A DNA stretch of 64,000 nucleotides, from contig NZ_WMJZ01000015.1 in the NCBI RefSeq assembly GCF_009711095.1, forward strand, positions 56,480 through 120,479, read 5' to 3'. This document shows, one piece after another, positions 17,992 through 28,574 of the stretch (position 1 is its first letter; the number at the start of each line of letters is the position of its first letter). The notes under the pieces were generated by a model that was not told the DNA's origin, ran no database searches, and worked only from the letters and a program-made list of their open reading frames with translations. The position numbers and the translations under genes are program-made. The stretch comes from Intestinirhabdus alba. Lineage in GTDB: Bacteria; Pseudomonadota; Gammaproteobacteria; Enterobacterales; Enterobacteriaceae.

Positions 17992-19026
17992 ATGAGTAAC
18001 GCGATTACGATGGGGATTTTCTGGCATTTGATCGGGGCGGCCAGCGCAGCCTGTTTTTATGCCCCGTTTAAACAGGTCAAACAGTGGTCCTGGGAAACGA
18101 TGTGGTCGGTCGGCGGGATTGTCTCGTGGCTGATCCTCCCCTGGACCATCAGCACCGTGCTACTGCCGGATTTCTGGGGCTACTTCAGCTCCTTCAGCCT
18201 TTCCACCCTGCTACCCGTTTTTCTGTTCGGGGCCATGTGGGGGATCGGCAACATCAACTACGGGCTGACCATGCGCTATCTCGGTATGTCGATGGGCATC
18301 GGTATCGCCATCGGCATTACGCTGATTGTCGGTACGCTGATGACGCCCATCATCAACGGCAACGTGGACGTTCTGCTCTACACCCGCGGCGGGCGCATGA
18401 CGCTGCTCGGCGTGCTGGTGGCGCTGATCGGCGTCGGCATAGTGACCCGCGCCGGGCAGCTTAAAGAACGCAAAATGGGCATCAGGGCCGAAGAGTTTAA
18501 CCTGAAGAAGGGGCTGCTGCTGGCGGTGATGTGCGGTGTCTTCTCCGCCGGCATGTCCTTCGCAATGAATGCCGCAAAGCCGATGCACGACGCCGCCGCG
18601 GCGCTGGGCGTCGATCCGCTGTACGTGGCCCTGCCGAGCTACGTGGTAATTATGGGCGGCGGCGCGCTGGTCAACCTCGGTTTCTGCTTTATTCGTCTGG
18701 CAAAAGTGCAAAATCTGTCGGTAAAAGCCGACTTCTCGCTGGCCCGATCGCTGCTCGTCAGCAACGTGCTGCTCTCCGCGCTGGGCGGCCTGATGTGGTA
18801 TCTGCAGTTCTTCTTTTACGCCTGGGGGCACGCGCGCATTCCGGCGCAGTATGACTACATCAGCTGGATGCTGCACATGAGCTTTTACGTGCTGTGCGGC
18901 GGCATCGTCGGCCTGGTGCTTAAGGAGTGGAACAACGCCGGACGGCGTCCCGTCAGCGTACTGAGCCTGGGCTGCGTGGTGATCATCCTTGCCGCCAACA
19001 TCGTCGGCATGGGCATGGCGAGCTAA
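17992..19026 (+). CDS. rhaT: L-rhamnose-proton symporter
   Basis: A 344-residue inner-membrane symporter with ten hydrophobic segments, importing L-rhamnose with a proton. Full-length match to E. coli RhaT ([20 protein letters not shown] at the N-terminus, [15 protein letters not shown] at the C-terminus). AGGATAAAGTC precedes the ATG. It runs tail-to-tail into rhaR with a 4-base overlap of stop codons. Regulation by RhaS and CRP is established in E. coli; a CRP site is visible here. Confidence 0.98.
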   Translation: MSNAITMGIFWHLIGAASAACFYAPFKQVKQWSWETMWSVGGIVSWLILPWTISTVLLPDFWGYFSSFSLSTLLPVFLFGAMWGIGNINYGLTMRYLGMSMGIGIAIGITLIVGTLMTPIINGNVDVLLYTRGGRMTLLGVLVALIGVGIVTRAGQLKERKMGIRAEEFNLKKGLLLAVMCGVFSAGMSFAMNAAKPMHDAAAALGVDPLYVALPSYVVIMGGGALVNLGFCFIRLAKVQNLSVKADFSLARSLLVSNVLLSALGGLMWYLQFFFYAWGHARIPAQYDYISWMLHMSFYVLCGGIVGLVLKEWNNAGRRPVSVLSLGCVVIILAANIVGMGMAS

Positions 19027-19871
19027 TCGCCGCGGCAACGGAGTAGACGCCACTGGCTGGGCGTCATCCCGGTTTCCCGCGTGAACACCACCGAAAAATA
19101 GTTACTGTCCTCAAAGCCGCAGCGCATGGAAATTTCGCTGACCATCAGCCTGCTGTGCTGGAGCAGGTACTGGGCGTGGCAGATGCGCACCTGGCGCTGA
19201 TACTGGTTGATGGTCATTCCGGTCTGGCTACGAAACTGCTGGCGCAGCACCCGCTCGCTGCACGCCTCCCGTCGGCAAAATACGTCCAGCGCGAACGGCC
19301 GTTCAAGGCTGCCCGCCAGCGCGGCGATCAGCTTATCGAGCAGGGTTTCGCTGGTGGTCGCCGGCGGCGTATCAATGGCGTAGCGGTGGCGCTGCAGCAG
19401 CGTCACCAGCTGGCCGAACAGCAGCTCGGCCATGGGATTCGCCTGCGCATCGCTGCGCCCACTTTCCAGCTCAAGCAGGCCGATGGTCTGCCGGACCAGG
19501 GCTATGCCGCCGCTGCCGATCCGCCAGTGGGGCCGCCGTTCGTCGCCGCAAAAGCCCGGAATAGCGCTCTCCCAGTCGTAGTTCAACTTCAGCCGATCCG
19601 GGCAGTAAATAATATTTTGCAGGACCAGATCGTTAACCGAGGTGTAAGAGTGCCGATCTTCAGCGCGAATATAGAACAGGTCGCCGCGGATAATGCGGTA
19701 AGGGCGATCGTTAAGCACGTGCAGCCCGTTGCCGCGCCAGACCAGCACCAGCTCGCAAAATTCGTGGGTATGCTCGGCAAAGACGTTTTGCGGATAGCGA
19801 TCGGCTACGGCTACGGCCTGATCGTCATTCGTAAAAAAGTCTTTTTTCAGCAGAACTAACTGATTCGTCAC
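19023..19871 (-). CDS. rhaR: Rhamnose-responsive activator RhaR
   Basis: A 282-residue AraC/XylS-family activator that, with L-rhamnose, turns on rhaSR. The N-terminal cupin sensor contains [19 protein letters not shown] and [11 protein letters not shown]. The C-terminal double helix-turn-helix includes [20 protein letters not shown] and [20 protein letters not shown]. Start chosen at 19869-19871 ([13 protein letters not shown]); E. coli annotations sometimes add about 30 N-terminal residues. It lies 72 bases after rhaS and shares its transcript. Confidence 0.95.
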   Translation of the reverse strand: MTNQLVLLKKDFFTNDDQAVAVADRYPQNVFAEHTHEFCELVLVWRGNGLHVLNDRPYRIIRGDLFYIRAEDRHSYTSVNDLVLQNIIYCPDRLKLNYDWESAIPGFCGDERRPHWRIGSGGIALVRQTIGLLELESGRSDAQANPMAELLFGQLVTLLQRHRYAIDTPPATTSETLLDKLIAALAGSLERPFALDVFCRREACSERVLRQQFRSQTGMTINQYQRQVRICHAQYLLQHSRLMVSEISMRCGFEDSNYFSVVFTRETGMTPSQWRLLRCRGD

Positions 19872-19943
19872 CGCTTTACCTCAAACACTAGCCGGGTTGC
19901 ATTATCAGTAATTCGTCGGCGAAAAACGTCGACTGCTTTCGCG

Positions 19944-20780
19944 TTACTGAAGCGACACGTCGCGCCCCTGGCGAATATCGCGCGGTGACCAGGAGAATTC
20001 CCGGCGAAACAGGGTTGAAAAGTGGTTACTGTCGCCAAAACCGCAGCGATAGGCGATCTCCGTCACGCTGTCGTCGCTGTGTCGCAGCAAGTGGCGGGCT
20101 TTGATCAGGCGCAGGCGGTTCAGATAGCGCTGCGGGGTCAGGCCGGTTTGCTGCTTCAGCTGGCGATGCAGAGTGCGCAGCGACAGCGAAAAGCGCCCGG
20201 CTATCGTCTCCCAGCACACCTCTTCGGCATAGTGCTCTTCCAGCCACGCCATCAGCTGATTAAGCCGGACGTTGTTATTCACGTCCCCCTCCATCATGCT
20301 GCTGCGGCGCAGCAGCACCAGCAGCTGCATAAACAGGATCTCGCGGTTCGCTATCGCAGGCATATCCATTTCGCTATCGCTCTGTTCCAGCTGCGCCACC
20401 AGCTGCCGCACCTGCTGCAGCACGCCCTGGTTCACCCGCCAGTGGCAGGGATAAATGCCGTCCTGCTCCTGCGGCAGCAGCTGCTGCAGCCCGGCAAGGA
20501 AGCGAAAAGCATCCGGCGATCGATAGAGCACGTTGGTCAGACACAGGTTATCGGTATGTTCATACAGATGCCGGTCATGATCGCGCACAAAGCACACCGT
20601 ACCGCCGCTGATGGCGTACGGCTGCCCGTTAAACACGTGAATACCGGTGCCGTGTTCAACAATGACGATCTCATGAAAATCATGGTGATGTTCAGGAAAA
20701 GCAGGCTGAGGAAGCCGGGGTTCAATGGCCACCGGCGCGCTACCTGACGGAAAAAAATCCACGCTGTGCAATACGGTCAT
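19944..20780 (-). CDS. rhaS: Rhamnose operon activator RhaS
   Basis: A 278-residue AraC-family activator binding rhaBAD and rhaT promoters in the presence of L-rhamnose. The cupin domain has [20 protein letters not shown] near residues 30-49. The DNA-binding domain has [18 protein letters not shown] and [20 protein letters not shown] near residues 200-260. Same length as in E. coli. It is divergent from rhaBAD across a 419-base control region. Confidence 0.97.
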   Translation of the reverse strand: MTVLHSVDFFPSGSAPVAIEPRLPQPAFPEHHHDFHEIVIVEHGTGIHVFNGQPYAISGGTVCFVRDHDRHLYEHTDNLCLTNVLYRSPDAFRFLAGLQQLLPQEQDGIYPCHWRVNQGVLQQVRQLVAQLEQSDSEMDMPAIANREILFMQLLVLLRRSSMMEGDVNNNVRLNQLMAWLEEHYAEEVCWETIAGRFSLSLRTLHRQLKQQTGLTPQRYLNRLRLIKARHLLRHSDDSVTEIAYRCGFGDSNHFSTLFRREFSWSPRDIRQGRDVSLQ

Positions 20781-21199
20781 AATGGCTTCCTGAATGCTGA
20801 CACGTCTCTTTCAGACCGTTCCTTTACCCGTTGGCCTCATCCTGAGGGTCGCCTGCGGCGATGTAAATTTTCCCGCCGGGTGGGTTATTCAGACGCGGCC
20901 TGAAAGCGTTGATGTGGTGAACGAGACAGAAATAGTAATTAAGCCCCTTGTCCGCCACCTTAAATTTTTGACGTTAAAGCAGGCAAAAAGGGGCAATTTT
21001 TCAAGAAACGGCGGCAAAGTTCGCGAAATGCGGCGGCTGTCACATCCGTCGCAAAGGGCGTTTTTACAGGGAAGTGTGAACGCTATCACGTTCACCTTTG
21101 CTCTCTTGCCAGCGGCGAATTTCACCTGTCAGTCATAAAAAGGCGTCGCGTCGCCGGGATTCATAGACTGGGCGTAATGAAACTCAGAAGGATCTCGTT
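20781..21199. promoter_or_regulatory. rhaSR-rhaBAD divergent control region
   Basis: A 419-base gene-free region between rhaS and rhaB. A CRP site (TGTGA-ACGCTA-TCACG) lies at 21075-21090. The rhaBAD core promoter (CCTGTCAGTC near 21126, then TAGACTGGGCGTAATGAAA near 21165) strongly resembles the E. coli one. The stretch of about 21096-21135 should hold the RhaS half-sites. A second CRP-like half-site (CTGTCACATC) near 21040 could serve rhaSR. Confidence 0.75.
21075..21090 (+). promoter_or_regulatory. CRP site of rhaBAD
   Basis: TGTGA-ACGCTA-TCACG, nine of ten core positions of the CRP consensus, about 90 bases upstream of the likely rhaBAD start point, as in E. coli. Confidence 0.8.
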
Positions 21200-22669
21200 A
21201 TGACTGTTCGCCATTGTGTTGCCGTCGATCTCGGTGCCTCCAGCGGGCGCGTGATGCTGGCACGCTACGACAGAGAACGCCGTTCGCTGACGCTGCGTGA
21301 AATCCACCGCTTTGTAAACGGCCTGCAAAAAAAGGGCGGTTTCGACTGCTGGGATCTTGACGCTCTGGAAGAGGCTATCCGCCTTGGGCTGGCGAAAGTC
21401 TGTGACGAAGGTATCCGCATTGATAGCATCGGTATCGACACCTGGGGCGTGGACTACGTGCTACTCGACAAGCGCGGCCGCCGCGTCGGCCTGCCGGTTT
21501 CCTACCGCGACGGCCGCACCGCCGGCATCATGCAGCAGGCGCTGGATCGGCCCGGCAGGGACGATATCTGGCAGCGCAGCGGCATCCAGTTTTTGCCTTT
21601 TAATACCCTTTATCAGCTGAAAGCGCAGATCGCGCAGCAGCCGGAGCTGGCCCCGCAGGTCGCCCACGCCCTGCTGATCCCCGACTACTTCAGCTACCGC
21701 CTGACCGGCGAAATGAACTGGGAATACACCAACGCCACCACCACCCAGATGGTCAATATCAATACCGACGACTGGGACGATAGCCTGCTGGCGTGGAGCG
21801 GCGCGAAGAGGGCCTGGTTCGGCCGCCCCACCCATCCTGGCAATATCATCGGCCACTGGATCTGCCCGCAGAAAAACCGCATCCCGGTGGTGGCCGTCGC
21901 CAGCCACGATACCGCCAGCGCGGTCATCGCCGTGCCGCTACGGGATCATAAAAGCGCCTGGCTCTCCTCCGGCACCTGGTCGCTGATGGGCTTTGAAAGC
22001 CGGATGCCGTGGACCAGCAGCGCGGCGCTGGCGGCCAATATCACCAACGAAGGCGGTGCCGAGGGGCGCTATCGGGTGTTGAAAAACATTATGGGACTAT
22101 GGCTCCTCCAGCGCGTGCTGAAAGAGCGGCAGGTGGCCAATCTGCCGGCCCTTATCGCCGATACCGCCGCGCTGCCGGCCTGCCGGTTCCTGATCAATCC
22201 TAACAGCGACCGCTTTATTAACCCGGACAACATGTGCGCGGAGATCCAGGCCGCCTGCCGTGAGACCGGCCAGCCCGCGCCCGACAGCGACGCCGAGCTG
22301 GCGCGCTGCATTTTTGACAGCCTCGCGCTGCTCTATGCCGAGGTGCTACAGGAGCTGGCGCAGGTGCGTAACGAGGCCTTCAGTCAGCTGCACATCGTCG
22401 GCGGCGGCTGCCAGAACGCGCTGCTTAACCAGCTGTGCGCCGACGCCTGCGGGATCCGTGTCATCGCCGGTCCCGTTGAAGCCTCCACCCTCGGCAATAT
22501 CGGCATTCAGCTGATGGCCCTGGACGAGCTGGACAGCGTCGACGACTTCCGCCAGACGGTAGTCGGAAACGACGGCCTGACGACGTTTATCCCCAACCCT
22601 GACAGTGAAATTGCCCGCTACCGGGCACAGCTGCAGTCCACACCACAGACAAAGGAGCTTTGCGCATGA
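21200..22669 (+). CDS. rhaB: L-rhamnulokinase
   Basis: A 489-residue sugar kinase phosphorylating L-rhamnulose to L-rhamnulose-1-phosphate. FGGY/actin-fold marks include [12 protein letters not shown] (residues 8-19), [11 protein letters not shown], the substrate-site [12 protein letters not shown] near 235 and [13 protein letters not shown] near 400. Length equals the E. coli protein. AGAAGGATC precedes the ATG. The stop overlaps the rhaA start (ATGA), coupling their translation. Confidence 0.98.
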   Translation: MTVRHCVAVDLGASSGRVMLARYDRERRSLTLREIHRFVNGLQKKGGFDCWDLDALEEAIRLGLAKVCDEGIRIDSIGIDTWGVDYVLLDKRGRRVGLPVSYRDGRTAGIMQQALDRPGRDDIWQRSGIQFLPFNTLYQLKAQIAQQPELAPQVAHALLIPDYFSYRLTGEMNWEYTNATTTQMVNINTDDWDDSLLAWSGAKRAWFGRPTHPGNIIGHWICPQKNRIPVVAVASHDTASAVIAVPLRDHKSAWLSSGTWSLMGFESRMPWTSSAALAANITNEGGAEGRYRVLKNIMGLWLLQRVLKERQVANLPALIADTAALPACRFLINPNSDRFINPDNMCAEIQAACRETGQPAPDSDAELARCIFDSLALLYAEVLQELAQVRNEAFSQLHIVGGGCQNALLNQLCADACGIRVIAGPVEASTLGNIGIQLMALDELDSVDDFRQTVVGNDGLTTFIPNPDSEIARYRAQLQSTPQTKELCA

Positions 22670-23925
22670 CCACTCAACTAGAACAGGCCTGGGAACTGGC
22701 GAAACAGCGCTTTGCCGCGGCAGGCATCGACGTCGAGGAGGCGCTGCGCCAGCTCGATCGTCTGCCGGTATCGATGCACTGCTGGCAGGGCGATGACGTC
22801 GCCGGGTTCGAAAATCCGCAAGGTTCGCTGACCGGCGGCATTCAGGCCACCGGCAACTATCCGGGCAAGGCGCGCAACGCCGACGAGCTCCGTGCCGACC
22901 TGGAGCTGGCCCTGAGCCTGATCCCGGGGCCGAAGCGCCTGAATCTGCACGCTATCTATCTGGAGTCCGACACGCCGGTCCCCCGCAACCAGATCGAGCC
23001 GAAGCACTTTAAAAACTGGGTCGAGTGGGCGAAGCAGCAGCGGCTGGGCCTCGACTTCAACCCGTCCTGCTTCTCACATCCGCTGAGCGCCGACGGTTTC
23101 ACCCTCTCGCACGCCGACGACAGCATTCGTCAGTTCTGGATCGACCACTGCAAGGCCAGCCGCCGCGTCTCGGCGTACTTCGGCGAGCAGTTGGGCACCC
23201 CGTCGGTTATGAACATCTGGATCCCGGACGGCATGAAGGATATCACCGTGGACCGCCTGGCCCCGCGCCAGCGCCTGCTGGCGGCGCTGGACGAGGTCAT
23301 CAGCGAGAAGCTCGACCCGGCGCACCACATCGATGCGGTGGAGAGCAAGCTGTTCGGCATCGGTGCCGAAAGCTACACCGTCGGCTCCAGTGAGTTCTAC
23401 ATGGGCTACGCCACCAGCCGCCAGACCGCGCTGTGCCTGGACGCGGGCCACTTCCACCCGACCGAGGCGATCTCTGACAAGATCTCCGCCGTCATGCTCT
23501 ACGTGCCGCGCCTGCTGCTGCACGTCAGCCGCCCGGTGCGCTGGGACAGCGATCACGTGGTGCTGCTGGACGATGAAACCCAGGCCATCGCCAGCGAGAT
23601 CGTGCGCCACGGCCTGTTTGACCGCGTGCACATCGGCCTCGACTTCTTCGACGCCTCTATTAACCGCATCGCGGCGTGGGTTATCGGCACCCGCAACATG
23701 AAAAAAGCGCTGCTGCGCGCCCTGCTGGAGCCGACGGCGCAGCTGCGCCAGTTGGAAGCCAGCGGCGATTACACCGCCCGCCTGGCGCTGCTGGAAGAGC
23801 AAAAATCCCTGCCGTGGCAGGCGGTCTGGGAGATGTACTGTCAGCGCCATGACGTTCCGGCGGGCTACCAGTGGCTGGAAAACGTGCGCGCCTGGGAAAA
23901 CGACATTTTACGCAAGCGCAGCTAA
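22666..23925 (+). CDS. rhaA: L-rhamnose isomerase
   Basis: A 419-residue Mn-dependent cytoplasmic isomerase converting L-rhamnose to L-rhamnulose. Strong match to E. coli throughout, including [19 protein letters not shown], the metal-binding [10 protein letters not shown] and [14 protein letters not shown]. Start at the ATG overlapping the rhaB stop (AAGGAG upstream); an ATG two codons earlier is less conserved. The following gap to rhaD holds a REP-like palindrome. Confidence 0.98.
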   Translation: MTTQLEQAWELAKQRFAAAGIDVEEALRQLDRLPVSMHCWQGDDVAGFENPQGSLTGGIQATGNYPGKARNADELRADLELALSLIPGPKRLNLHAIYLESDTPVPRNQIEPKHFKNWVEWAKQQRLGLDFNPSCFSHPLSADGFTLSHADDSIRQFWIDHCKASRRVSAYFGEQLGTPSVMNIWIPDGMKDITVDRLAPRQRLLAALDEVISEKLDPAHHIDAVESKLFGIGAESYTVGSSEFYMGYATSRQTALCLDAGHFHPTEAISDKISAVMLYVPRLLLHVSRPVRWDSDHVVLLDDETQAIASEIVRHGLFDRVHIGLDFFDASINRIAAWVIGTRNMKKALLRALLEPTAQLRQLEASGDYTARLALLEEQKSLPWQAVWEMYCQRHDVPAGYQWLENVRAWENDILRKRS

Positions 23926-23932
23926 CCATGCG

Positions 23933-23960
23933 GGCCGGATAACCTCGCGCTTATCCGGCC
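23933..23960. repeat. REP-like palindrome between rhaA and rhaD
   Basis: GGCCGGATAA and TTATCCGGCC form a perfect 10-bp stem with an 8-base loop, typical of enterobacterial REP units. It may adjust the relative amounts of rhaBA and rhaD mRNA. Confidence 0.75.
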
Positions 23961-24008
23961 AGGACAACGCCCGCAAGCGTCGGGCGATAAAACAGGAACA
24001 CCAAGACG

Positions 24009-24839
24009 ATGCAGACGATTACCCATTCCTGGTTCGTCCAGGGAATGATTAAAGCAACCTCCGACGCCTGGCTGAAGGGCTGGGACGAGCGTAACGGCGG
24101 CAACCTCACGCTGCGCCTGGACGAAGCGGACATTGCGCCCTTTAGCGCCGATTTTCACCCGACGCCGCGCTATATCCCGCTGAGCCAGCCGATGCCGCAG
24201 CTGGCAAATACGCCGTTCATCGTGACCGGCTCCGGCAAATTCTTTCGCAACGTCCAGCTCGATCCGGCGGCCAACATTGGCGTGGTAAAGGTGGACGGCG
24301 ACGGCGCGGGCTATCACATTTTATGGGGCCTGACCGCCGATGCGGTGCCGACCTCCGAGCTGCCGGCGCACTTTCTTTCCCACTGCGAGCGCATCAGGGC
24401 GACCGGCGGCAAAGATCGGGTAATCATGCACTGCCACGCCACCAACCTGATCGCCCTGACCTGGGTGCTGGAAAACGACACGGCGCTGATCACCCGCAAG
24501 CTATGGGAAGGCAGCACCGAGTGCCTGGTGGTCTTTCCGGACGGCGTCGGCATCCTGCCGTGGATGGTGCCGGGCACCGATGAGATAGGCCAGGCCACCG
24601 CCGCGCAGATGCGACAGCATTCGCTGGTGCTGTGGCCGTTCCACGGCGTATTCGGCAGCGGTCCGACCCTCGACGAGGCGTTCGGCCTGATCGACACCGC
24701 GGAAAAATCCGCCGAGGTGCTGGTTAAAGTGCTGTCGATGGGCGGCATAAAGCAGACCATTACCCGCGATCAGCTGATTGCGCTGGGCAAGCGCTTCGGC
24801 GTCACTCCGCTCGAAAGCGCGTTAGCCCTGTACCCGTAA
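24009..24839 (+). CDS. rhaD: Rhamnulose-1-phosphate aldolase
   Basis: A 276-residue class II Zn aldolase splitting rhamnulose-1-phosphate into DHAP and L-lactaldehyde. Zn ligands His141 and His143 (MHCHATN) and His212 (PFHGVFG), and catalytic Glu117, are at the E. coli positions. GTGSGKFF-type phosphate-site residues near 73-80 are kept. Cytoplasmic, third gene of rhaBAD. The DHAP product feeds tpiA, and lactaldehyde the reductase encoded next. Confidence 0.97.
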   Translation: MQTITHSWFVQGMIKATSDAWLKGWDERNGGNLTLRLDEADIAPFSADFHPTPRYIPLSQPMPQLANTPFIVTGSGKFFRNVQLDPAANIGVVKVDGDGAGYHILWGLTADAVPTSELPAHFLSHCERIRATGGKDRVIMHCHATNLIALTWVLENDTALITRKLWEGSTECLVVFPDGVGILPWMVPGTDEIGQATAAQMRQHSLVLWPFHGVFGSGPTLDEAFGLIDTAEKSAEVLVKVLSMGGIKQTITRDQLIALGKRFGVTPLESALALYP

Positions 24840-25042
24840 CGCCGCGATGTTCCGCTCGTCGGGACGGGCGGATCGCCGGGCCTGGGGTGCCGATCGTCCG
24901 GGGGTGGAACGATCGTCGCGTCGACCGGCGAGCCGCCGCTAAACACGACGCCCCGGCGTCTTAACCGCCGGGTAAACCTGAATACCTCCCGCGACGGGGC
25001 ATGTCGCCGCCGGAAGAGACCATTCTATAAAGGAGAATTATG

Positions 25043-26191
25043 ATGAGTTTTATGCTGGCACTTCCCAAAATCAGCCTGCACGGTGCCGGGGCCATTGGCG
25101 ATATGGTCAACCTTGTTGCCGACAAGCGCTGGGGCAAGGCGCTGATCGTCACCGACGGCCGGCTGGTTAAGCTGGGCCTGCTGGACAGCCTGCTTACCGC
25201 GCTGGCAGAACATAATATGCCTTATCATCTGTTCGACGAGGTCTTCCCGAACCCCACCGAAGAGCTGGTGCAAAAAGGCTACGCCGCCTACCGGCAGGCG
25301 AACTGTGATTATCTTATCGCCTTCGGCGGCGGTAGCCCCATCGACACCGCCAAAGCGGTGAAGATCCTGACCGCCAACCCCGGCCCTTCCACCGCCTGTT
25401 CCGGCGTCGGCAAGGTAAAAAATCCAGGCGTGCCGCTGGTGGCGATCAACACCACCGCCGGCACCGCCGCTGAAATGACCAGCAACGCGGTGATTATCGA
25501 CTCCGCCCGGCAGGTGAAAGAGGTGATTATCGATCCGAACATCATTCCGGATATCGCCGTCGACGACGCCAGCGTCATGCTGGATATTCCGCCCGCCGTT
25601 ACCGCCGCCACCGGAATGGACGCCCTGACCCACGCGGTGGAGGCGTATGTTTCCCGCGGTGCCCATCCGCTGACCGACGCCAACGCGCTGGAGGCGATCC
25701 GGCTCATCAACCTGTGGCTGCCAAAAGCGGTCAGCGAGGGCCACAATCCTGAGGCCCGGGAGCAGATGGCGTTTGGTCAGTATCTGGCGGGCATGGCGTT
25801 CAACAGCACCGGTCTGGGCCTGGTGCACGCGCTGGCGCACCAGCCGGGGGCCACGCACAACCTGCCGCACGGCGTATGCAACGCCATTCTGTTGCCGGTA
25901 GTCGAAAACTTTAACCGCCCGAACGCGGTGGCGCGCTTTGCCCGCATGGCGCAGGCGCTGGGCGTGGACACCCGCGACATGAGCGACGAGGAGGCAAGCA
26001 TCGCGGCGATCGATGCCATCCGGGCCTTAAGCAAAGAGGTCGGCATTCCCCGGGGCTTCAGCCAGCTTGGGATAAGCAAAGCGGATATCGAAGGCTGGCT
26101 GGATAAGGCGCTGGCGGACCCCTGCGCGCCGTGCAACCCGCGCCCCGCCGGCCGTGACGAAGTCCGCGCGCTGTATCTGGAGGCGTTATGA
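25043..26191 (+). CDS. Iron-dependent alcohol dehydrogenase, likely lactaldehyde reductase
   Basis: A 382-residue group III (FucO/YiaY-type) alcohol dehydrogenase. The NAD site [12 protein letters not shown] (residues 95-106) and Fe ligands Asp193, His197, His262 and His276 (contexts [30 protein letters not shown]) are intact. Lying between rhaD and rhaM, it very probably reduces the L-lactaldehyde made by RhaD to 1,2-propanediol, as FucO does in E. coli, where the gene sits in the fuc regulon instead. GGAG is 7 bases before this ATG (another ATG directly precedes it). The stop overlaps the rhaM start. Confidence 0.88.
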   Translation: MSFMLALPKISLHGAGAIGDMVNLVADKRWGKALIVTDGRLVKLGLLDSLLTALAEHNMPYHLFDEVFPNPTEELVQKGYAAYRQANCDYLIAFGGGSPIDTAKAVKILTANPGPSTACSGVGKVKNPGVPLVAINTTAGTAAEMTSNAVIIDSARQVKEVIIDPNIIPDIAVDDASVMLDIPPAVTAATGMDALTHAVEAYVSRGAHPLTDANALEAIRLINLWLPKAVSEGHNPEAREQMAFGQYLAGMAFNSTGLGLVHALAHQPGATHNLPHGVCNAILLPVVENFNRPNAVARFARMAQALGVDTRDMSDEEASIAAIDAIRALSKEVGIPRGFSQLGISKADIEGWLDKALADPCAPCNPRPAGRDEVRALYLEAL

Positions 26192-26502
26192 TCCGCAAAG
26201 CGTTCGTTATGCAGGTTAACGCCGACGCCCACGAAGAGTATCAACGCCGACATACCCCGATCTGGCCGGAGCTGGAGGCGGTACTGAAGGCGCACGGGGC
26301 GCACCGCTACGCAATCTATCTCGACAAAGCGCGGCACCTGCTGTTTGCCACGGTAGAGATTGAGTCGGAGGAGCGCTGGAACGCGGTGGCCAGCACTGAA
26401 GTGTGCCAGCGCTGGTGGCGGCATATGCGCGACGTGATGCCCGCCAATCCGGACAATAGCCCGGTGAGCGCGGAGCTGAAGGAGGTGTTTTTCCTCGAAT
26501 GA
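26188..26502 (+). CDS. rhaM: L-rhamnose mutarotase
   Basis: A 104-residue dimeric enzyme interconverting alpha and beta anomers of L-rhamnose, which speeds entry into RhaA. Family residues include [19 protein letters not shown], the active-site His in that stretch, and [13 protein letters not shown]. Length equals E. coli RhaM. Translation is coupled to the preceding reductase gene (ATGA). Its stop codon sits against the stop of the convergent regulator, the two sharing the palindrome TGATCA. Confidence 0.97.
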   Translation: MIRKAFVMQVNADAHEEYQRRHTPIWPELEAVLKAHGAHRYAIYLDKARHLLFATVEIESEERWNAVASTEVCQRWWRHMRDVMPANPDNSPVSAELKEVFFLE

Positions 26503-27051
26503 TCACCGCTGCTCGGCGACGAGGATCGCCTGGGTATCCGGCTCCAGCGCTTTAAACAGGTGTTCGCGATCGGCGGGATAGCAGATATAGTCGCCCTCGC
26601 CTAACTCTTCCGGAGCCTCCGTCAGGCCGACGAGCGCTCTGCCCTGGGTCACGATAATATGCTCCACCGAACCCGGCGGATGCGGGTGAGAAAGCCGATC
26701 CGCCCCCGGCTGCGTCATCAGCAGATAGATATCGCGACGCGCCCCCGGCGGACAGGCCGCCAGCAGTATCGCCTGATAGTGCGCCTGCTCCGCCACCACC
26801 TTCGTTCCTTCACCGCGGCGAATAACCTGGGTTATTTGCTCCCGTGGCTCCAGCAGGCGCGCAAAGGGAATATCCAGCGCCACGCACAGCGACCAGAGCG
26901 TCTCAAGGCTAGGGTTACCCTGGCCCGCCTCCAGCTGAGAAAGCGTGGACTTGGCAATCCCCGCCCGCCGGGCGATTTCCGCCAGCGAGAGGCCGGTGCG
27001 CTGCCGTTCGCGCGTCAGGCTGCTGGCGATAATGCTAATAGGTTGTGTCAT
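26503..27051 (-). CDS. XRE-family regulator with cupin domain
   Basis: A 182-residue transcription factor: an N-terminal helix-turn-helix (LSLAEIARRAGIAKSTLSQLEAGQGNPSLETLW, residues 22-54) joined to a C-terminal cupin (HPHPPGSVEHIIVTQGRALV, then EGDYICYPADREHLF). This layout is common in regulators that sense a small metabolite. It is divergent from the AzlC/AzlD exporter genes, and the inverted repeats at 27074-27135 are likely its operators. By analogy it may regulate amino-acid efflux; the ligand is unknown. Confidence 0.85.
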   Translation of the reverse strand: MTQPISIIASSLTRERQRTGLSLAEIARRAGIAKSTLSQLEAGQGNPSLETLWSLCVALDIPFARLLEPREQITQVIRRGEGTKVVAEQAHYQAILLAACPPGARRDIYLLMTQPGADRLSHPHPPGSVEHIIVTQGRALVGLTEAPEELGEGDYICYPADREHLFKALEPDTQAILVAEQR

Positions 27052-27073
27052 CTTCAGCTCTGTACCGCTATAA

Positions 27074-27135
27074 CGAACGAATTGTTCGACTTGTCAATCG
27101 AATCTGCGGCGTTCATTATAATGGAAATTCGTTCG
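27074..27135. promoter_or_regulatory. Divergent promoter and putative operators of the XRE/azlCD pair
   Basis: CGAACGAATT at 27074-27083 is repeated in inverted form as AATTCGTTCG at 27126-27135. Between them are TTCGACTTGTCAATCGAA (a smaller inverted repeat) and a TATAAT box at 27117-27122. The symmetric arms flanking a promoter suggest looping or cooperative binding by the adjacent regulator. Confidence 0.6.
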
Positions 27136-27150
27136 ATATGGCGAAAGGGA

Positions 27151-27810
27151 ATGAAACACAACTTTTCCTGTCTCAGCGGGGAGACGATAAAAGCTATTTT
27201 TCTGGTCTGCCTCGCCGTCGGGGTGGTGGGCATGTCCTACGGCTCGCTGGCGATGGCTTACGGCTTCCCGCTCTGGGTGCCGTTTGTGCTCTCTGTTTTT
27301 GTGCTGGCGGGCGCGTCGGAATTTATGTTTATCGGCATTGTCGCCAGCGGCGGCAACCCGATTGCGGCGGCGGCGGCTGGCCTGCTGGTGAACGCCCGCC
27401 ATATTCCGTTTGGCGTAACGGTGCGGGAGCTGGTCGGTAAGCGCGCCGCCGGTCTCTTCGGCTGCCATATTATGAACGATGAGAGCGTGGTGTTCGGTCT
27501 GTCGCAGAAAACCCCGGATCAGCGTAAAGCCGCCTACTGGCTGTGCGGGCTGGGCGTCGCCCTGCTCTGGCCGCTGGGTGCGCTGCTGGGTGCTCAGGTC
27601 GGCAGGCTGCTGCCCGCGCCGGAGACCATCGGTCTTGACGCCGTTTTTCCCGCCATTCTGCTGGCGCTGGTTATTCCGGCGTTTAAAAACCGCACCACGC
27701 TGATCCGCAGCTGCTGCGGCGCGGCGCTGTCGCTGGCCGCCGTGCCCTTTGCGCCGGCGGGCCTGCCGGTGCTGCTCTCCCTGCTGGGTCTGCTGTCGAG
27801 GAAAAAGTAA
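27151..27810 (+). CDS. AzlC-family exporter, large subunit
   Basis: A 219-residue membrane protein of the AzlC/YgaZ family, which exports branched-chain amino acids with a small AzlD partner. Five to six hydrophobic segments; ASEFMFIGIVASGGNP and LLVNARHIPFG (near residue 78) are the family signature. The start is uncertain: AAAGGGA lies directly against this ATG, and the next in-frame ATG upstream overlaps the -10 box, so it cannot be used from that promoter. The last base of its stop is the first base of the azlD-type gene. Confidence 0.85.
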   Translation: MKHNFSCLSGETIKAIFLVCLAVGVVGMSYGSLAMAYGFPLWVPFVLSVFVLAGASEFMFIGIVASGGNPIAAAAAGLLVNARHIPFGVTVRELVGKRAAGLFGCHIMNDESVVFGLSQKTPDQRKAAYWLCGLGVALLWPLGALLGAQVGRLLPAPETIGLDAVFPAILLALVIPAFKNRTTLIRSCCGAALSLAAVPFAPAGLPVLLSLLGLLSRKK

Positions 27811-28133
27811 TGGGCGACATAACGCTGTTTATCGTTGGCATCGCCATACTTTCGGCGGGGACCTACCTGATGCGCCTCGGTGGAGCAAAGCTCGGTAGCC
27901 GGCTGGCGCTGTCCGAACGCGCTCAGGCGCTGCTCTCCGACGCCGCCACGGTTTTATTATTTTCCGTCGCGCTGGCCACCATGTTCTTTGAAGGCAACCA
28001 TTTTGCCGGCATGGCGCGGGTGCTGGGCGTCGGCTTTGCGCTATTTCTCGCCTGGCGCAGGATGCCGCTAATCGTGGTGATTATCGCCGCGGCGGTCGTC
28101 ACGGCGCTGCTGCGGCTGGCGGGGCTGCATTAA
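27810..28133 (+). CDS. AzlD-family exporter, small subunit
   Basis: A 107-residue protein with four hydrophobic segments and the AzlD/YgaH pattern (AGTYLMRLGGAKLG near the start, then LLSDAATVLLFSVALA). It is coupled to the AzlC-type gene through TAATG and surely forms the exporter with it. Substrate not readable from sequence; branched-chain amino acids are the best-known family substrate. Confidence 0.85.
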   Translation: MGDITLFIVGIAILSAGTYLMRLGGAKLGSRLALSERAQALLSDAATVLLFSVALATMFFEGNHFAGMARVLGVGFALFLAWRRMPLIVVIIAAAVVTALLRLAGLH

Positions 28134-28574
28134 GGCCAGCTTTTCCCGGAGGTTAGCGGCCCTTTCCGGGTGTGCTTATACGGATGCCGCCGTTTGCCCC
28201 GCCTGAACCAAAGCAGGTGGGCTAATTAAACCGCTCCCTTCGGGAGCAACTCGTTCAACATAACGTATTTGCACGGCAATCTTACGCTCGGCAAGCTTTT
28301 CAGCATTGCGGGTTTGACAACAAAACCGGAAACGCCAGCGCTGCAAATTTAAACGACCCCGGCGAAATGCTTTAATTTAGTTATCAAACACATAGAAATT
28401 TATTTCCTCAACCCTGTCGAATTCTTCGCCATATAGCACCAGGACACGTAACACCATAGCGGGGCCGCCTGTAACAAAGCTCCGATGCTTTATCGCGCCA
28501 TTTATTTGTCAGGCAGAGCCCACTCCCACCCCAAATCCACCTTGATGATTTTCACCGCATCCTGAATTAAATCC
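28134..28574. other. Gene-free interval with a possible gene remnant
   Basis: 441 bases without a convincing gene. There is a short hairpin (GCTCCC-TTC-GGGAGC) near 28235. GC content drops from about 28250 on. On the minus strand, about 28502-28574 reads as an open tail (DLIQDAVKIIKVDLGWEWAL, then a stop) that looks protein-like but has no start and is in another frame from the upstream gene. Confidence 0.4.
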
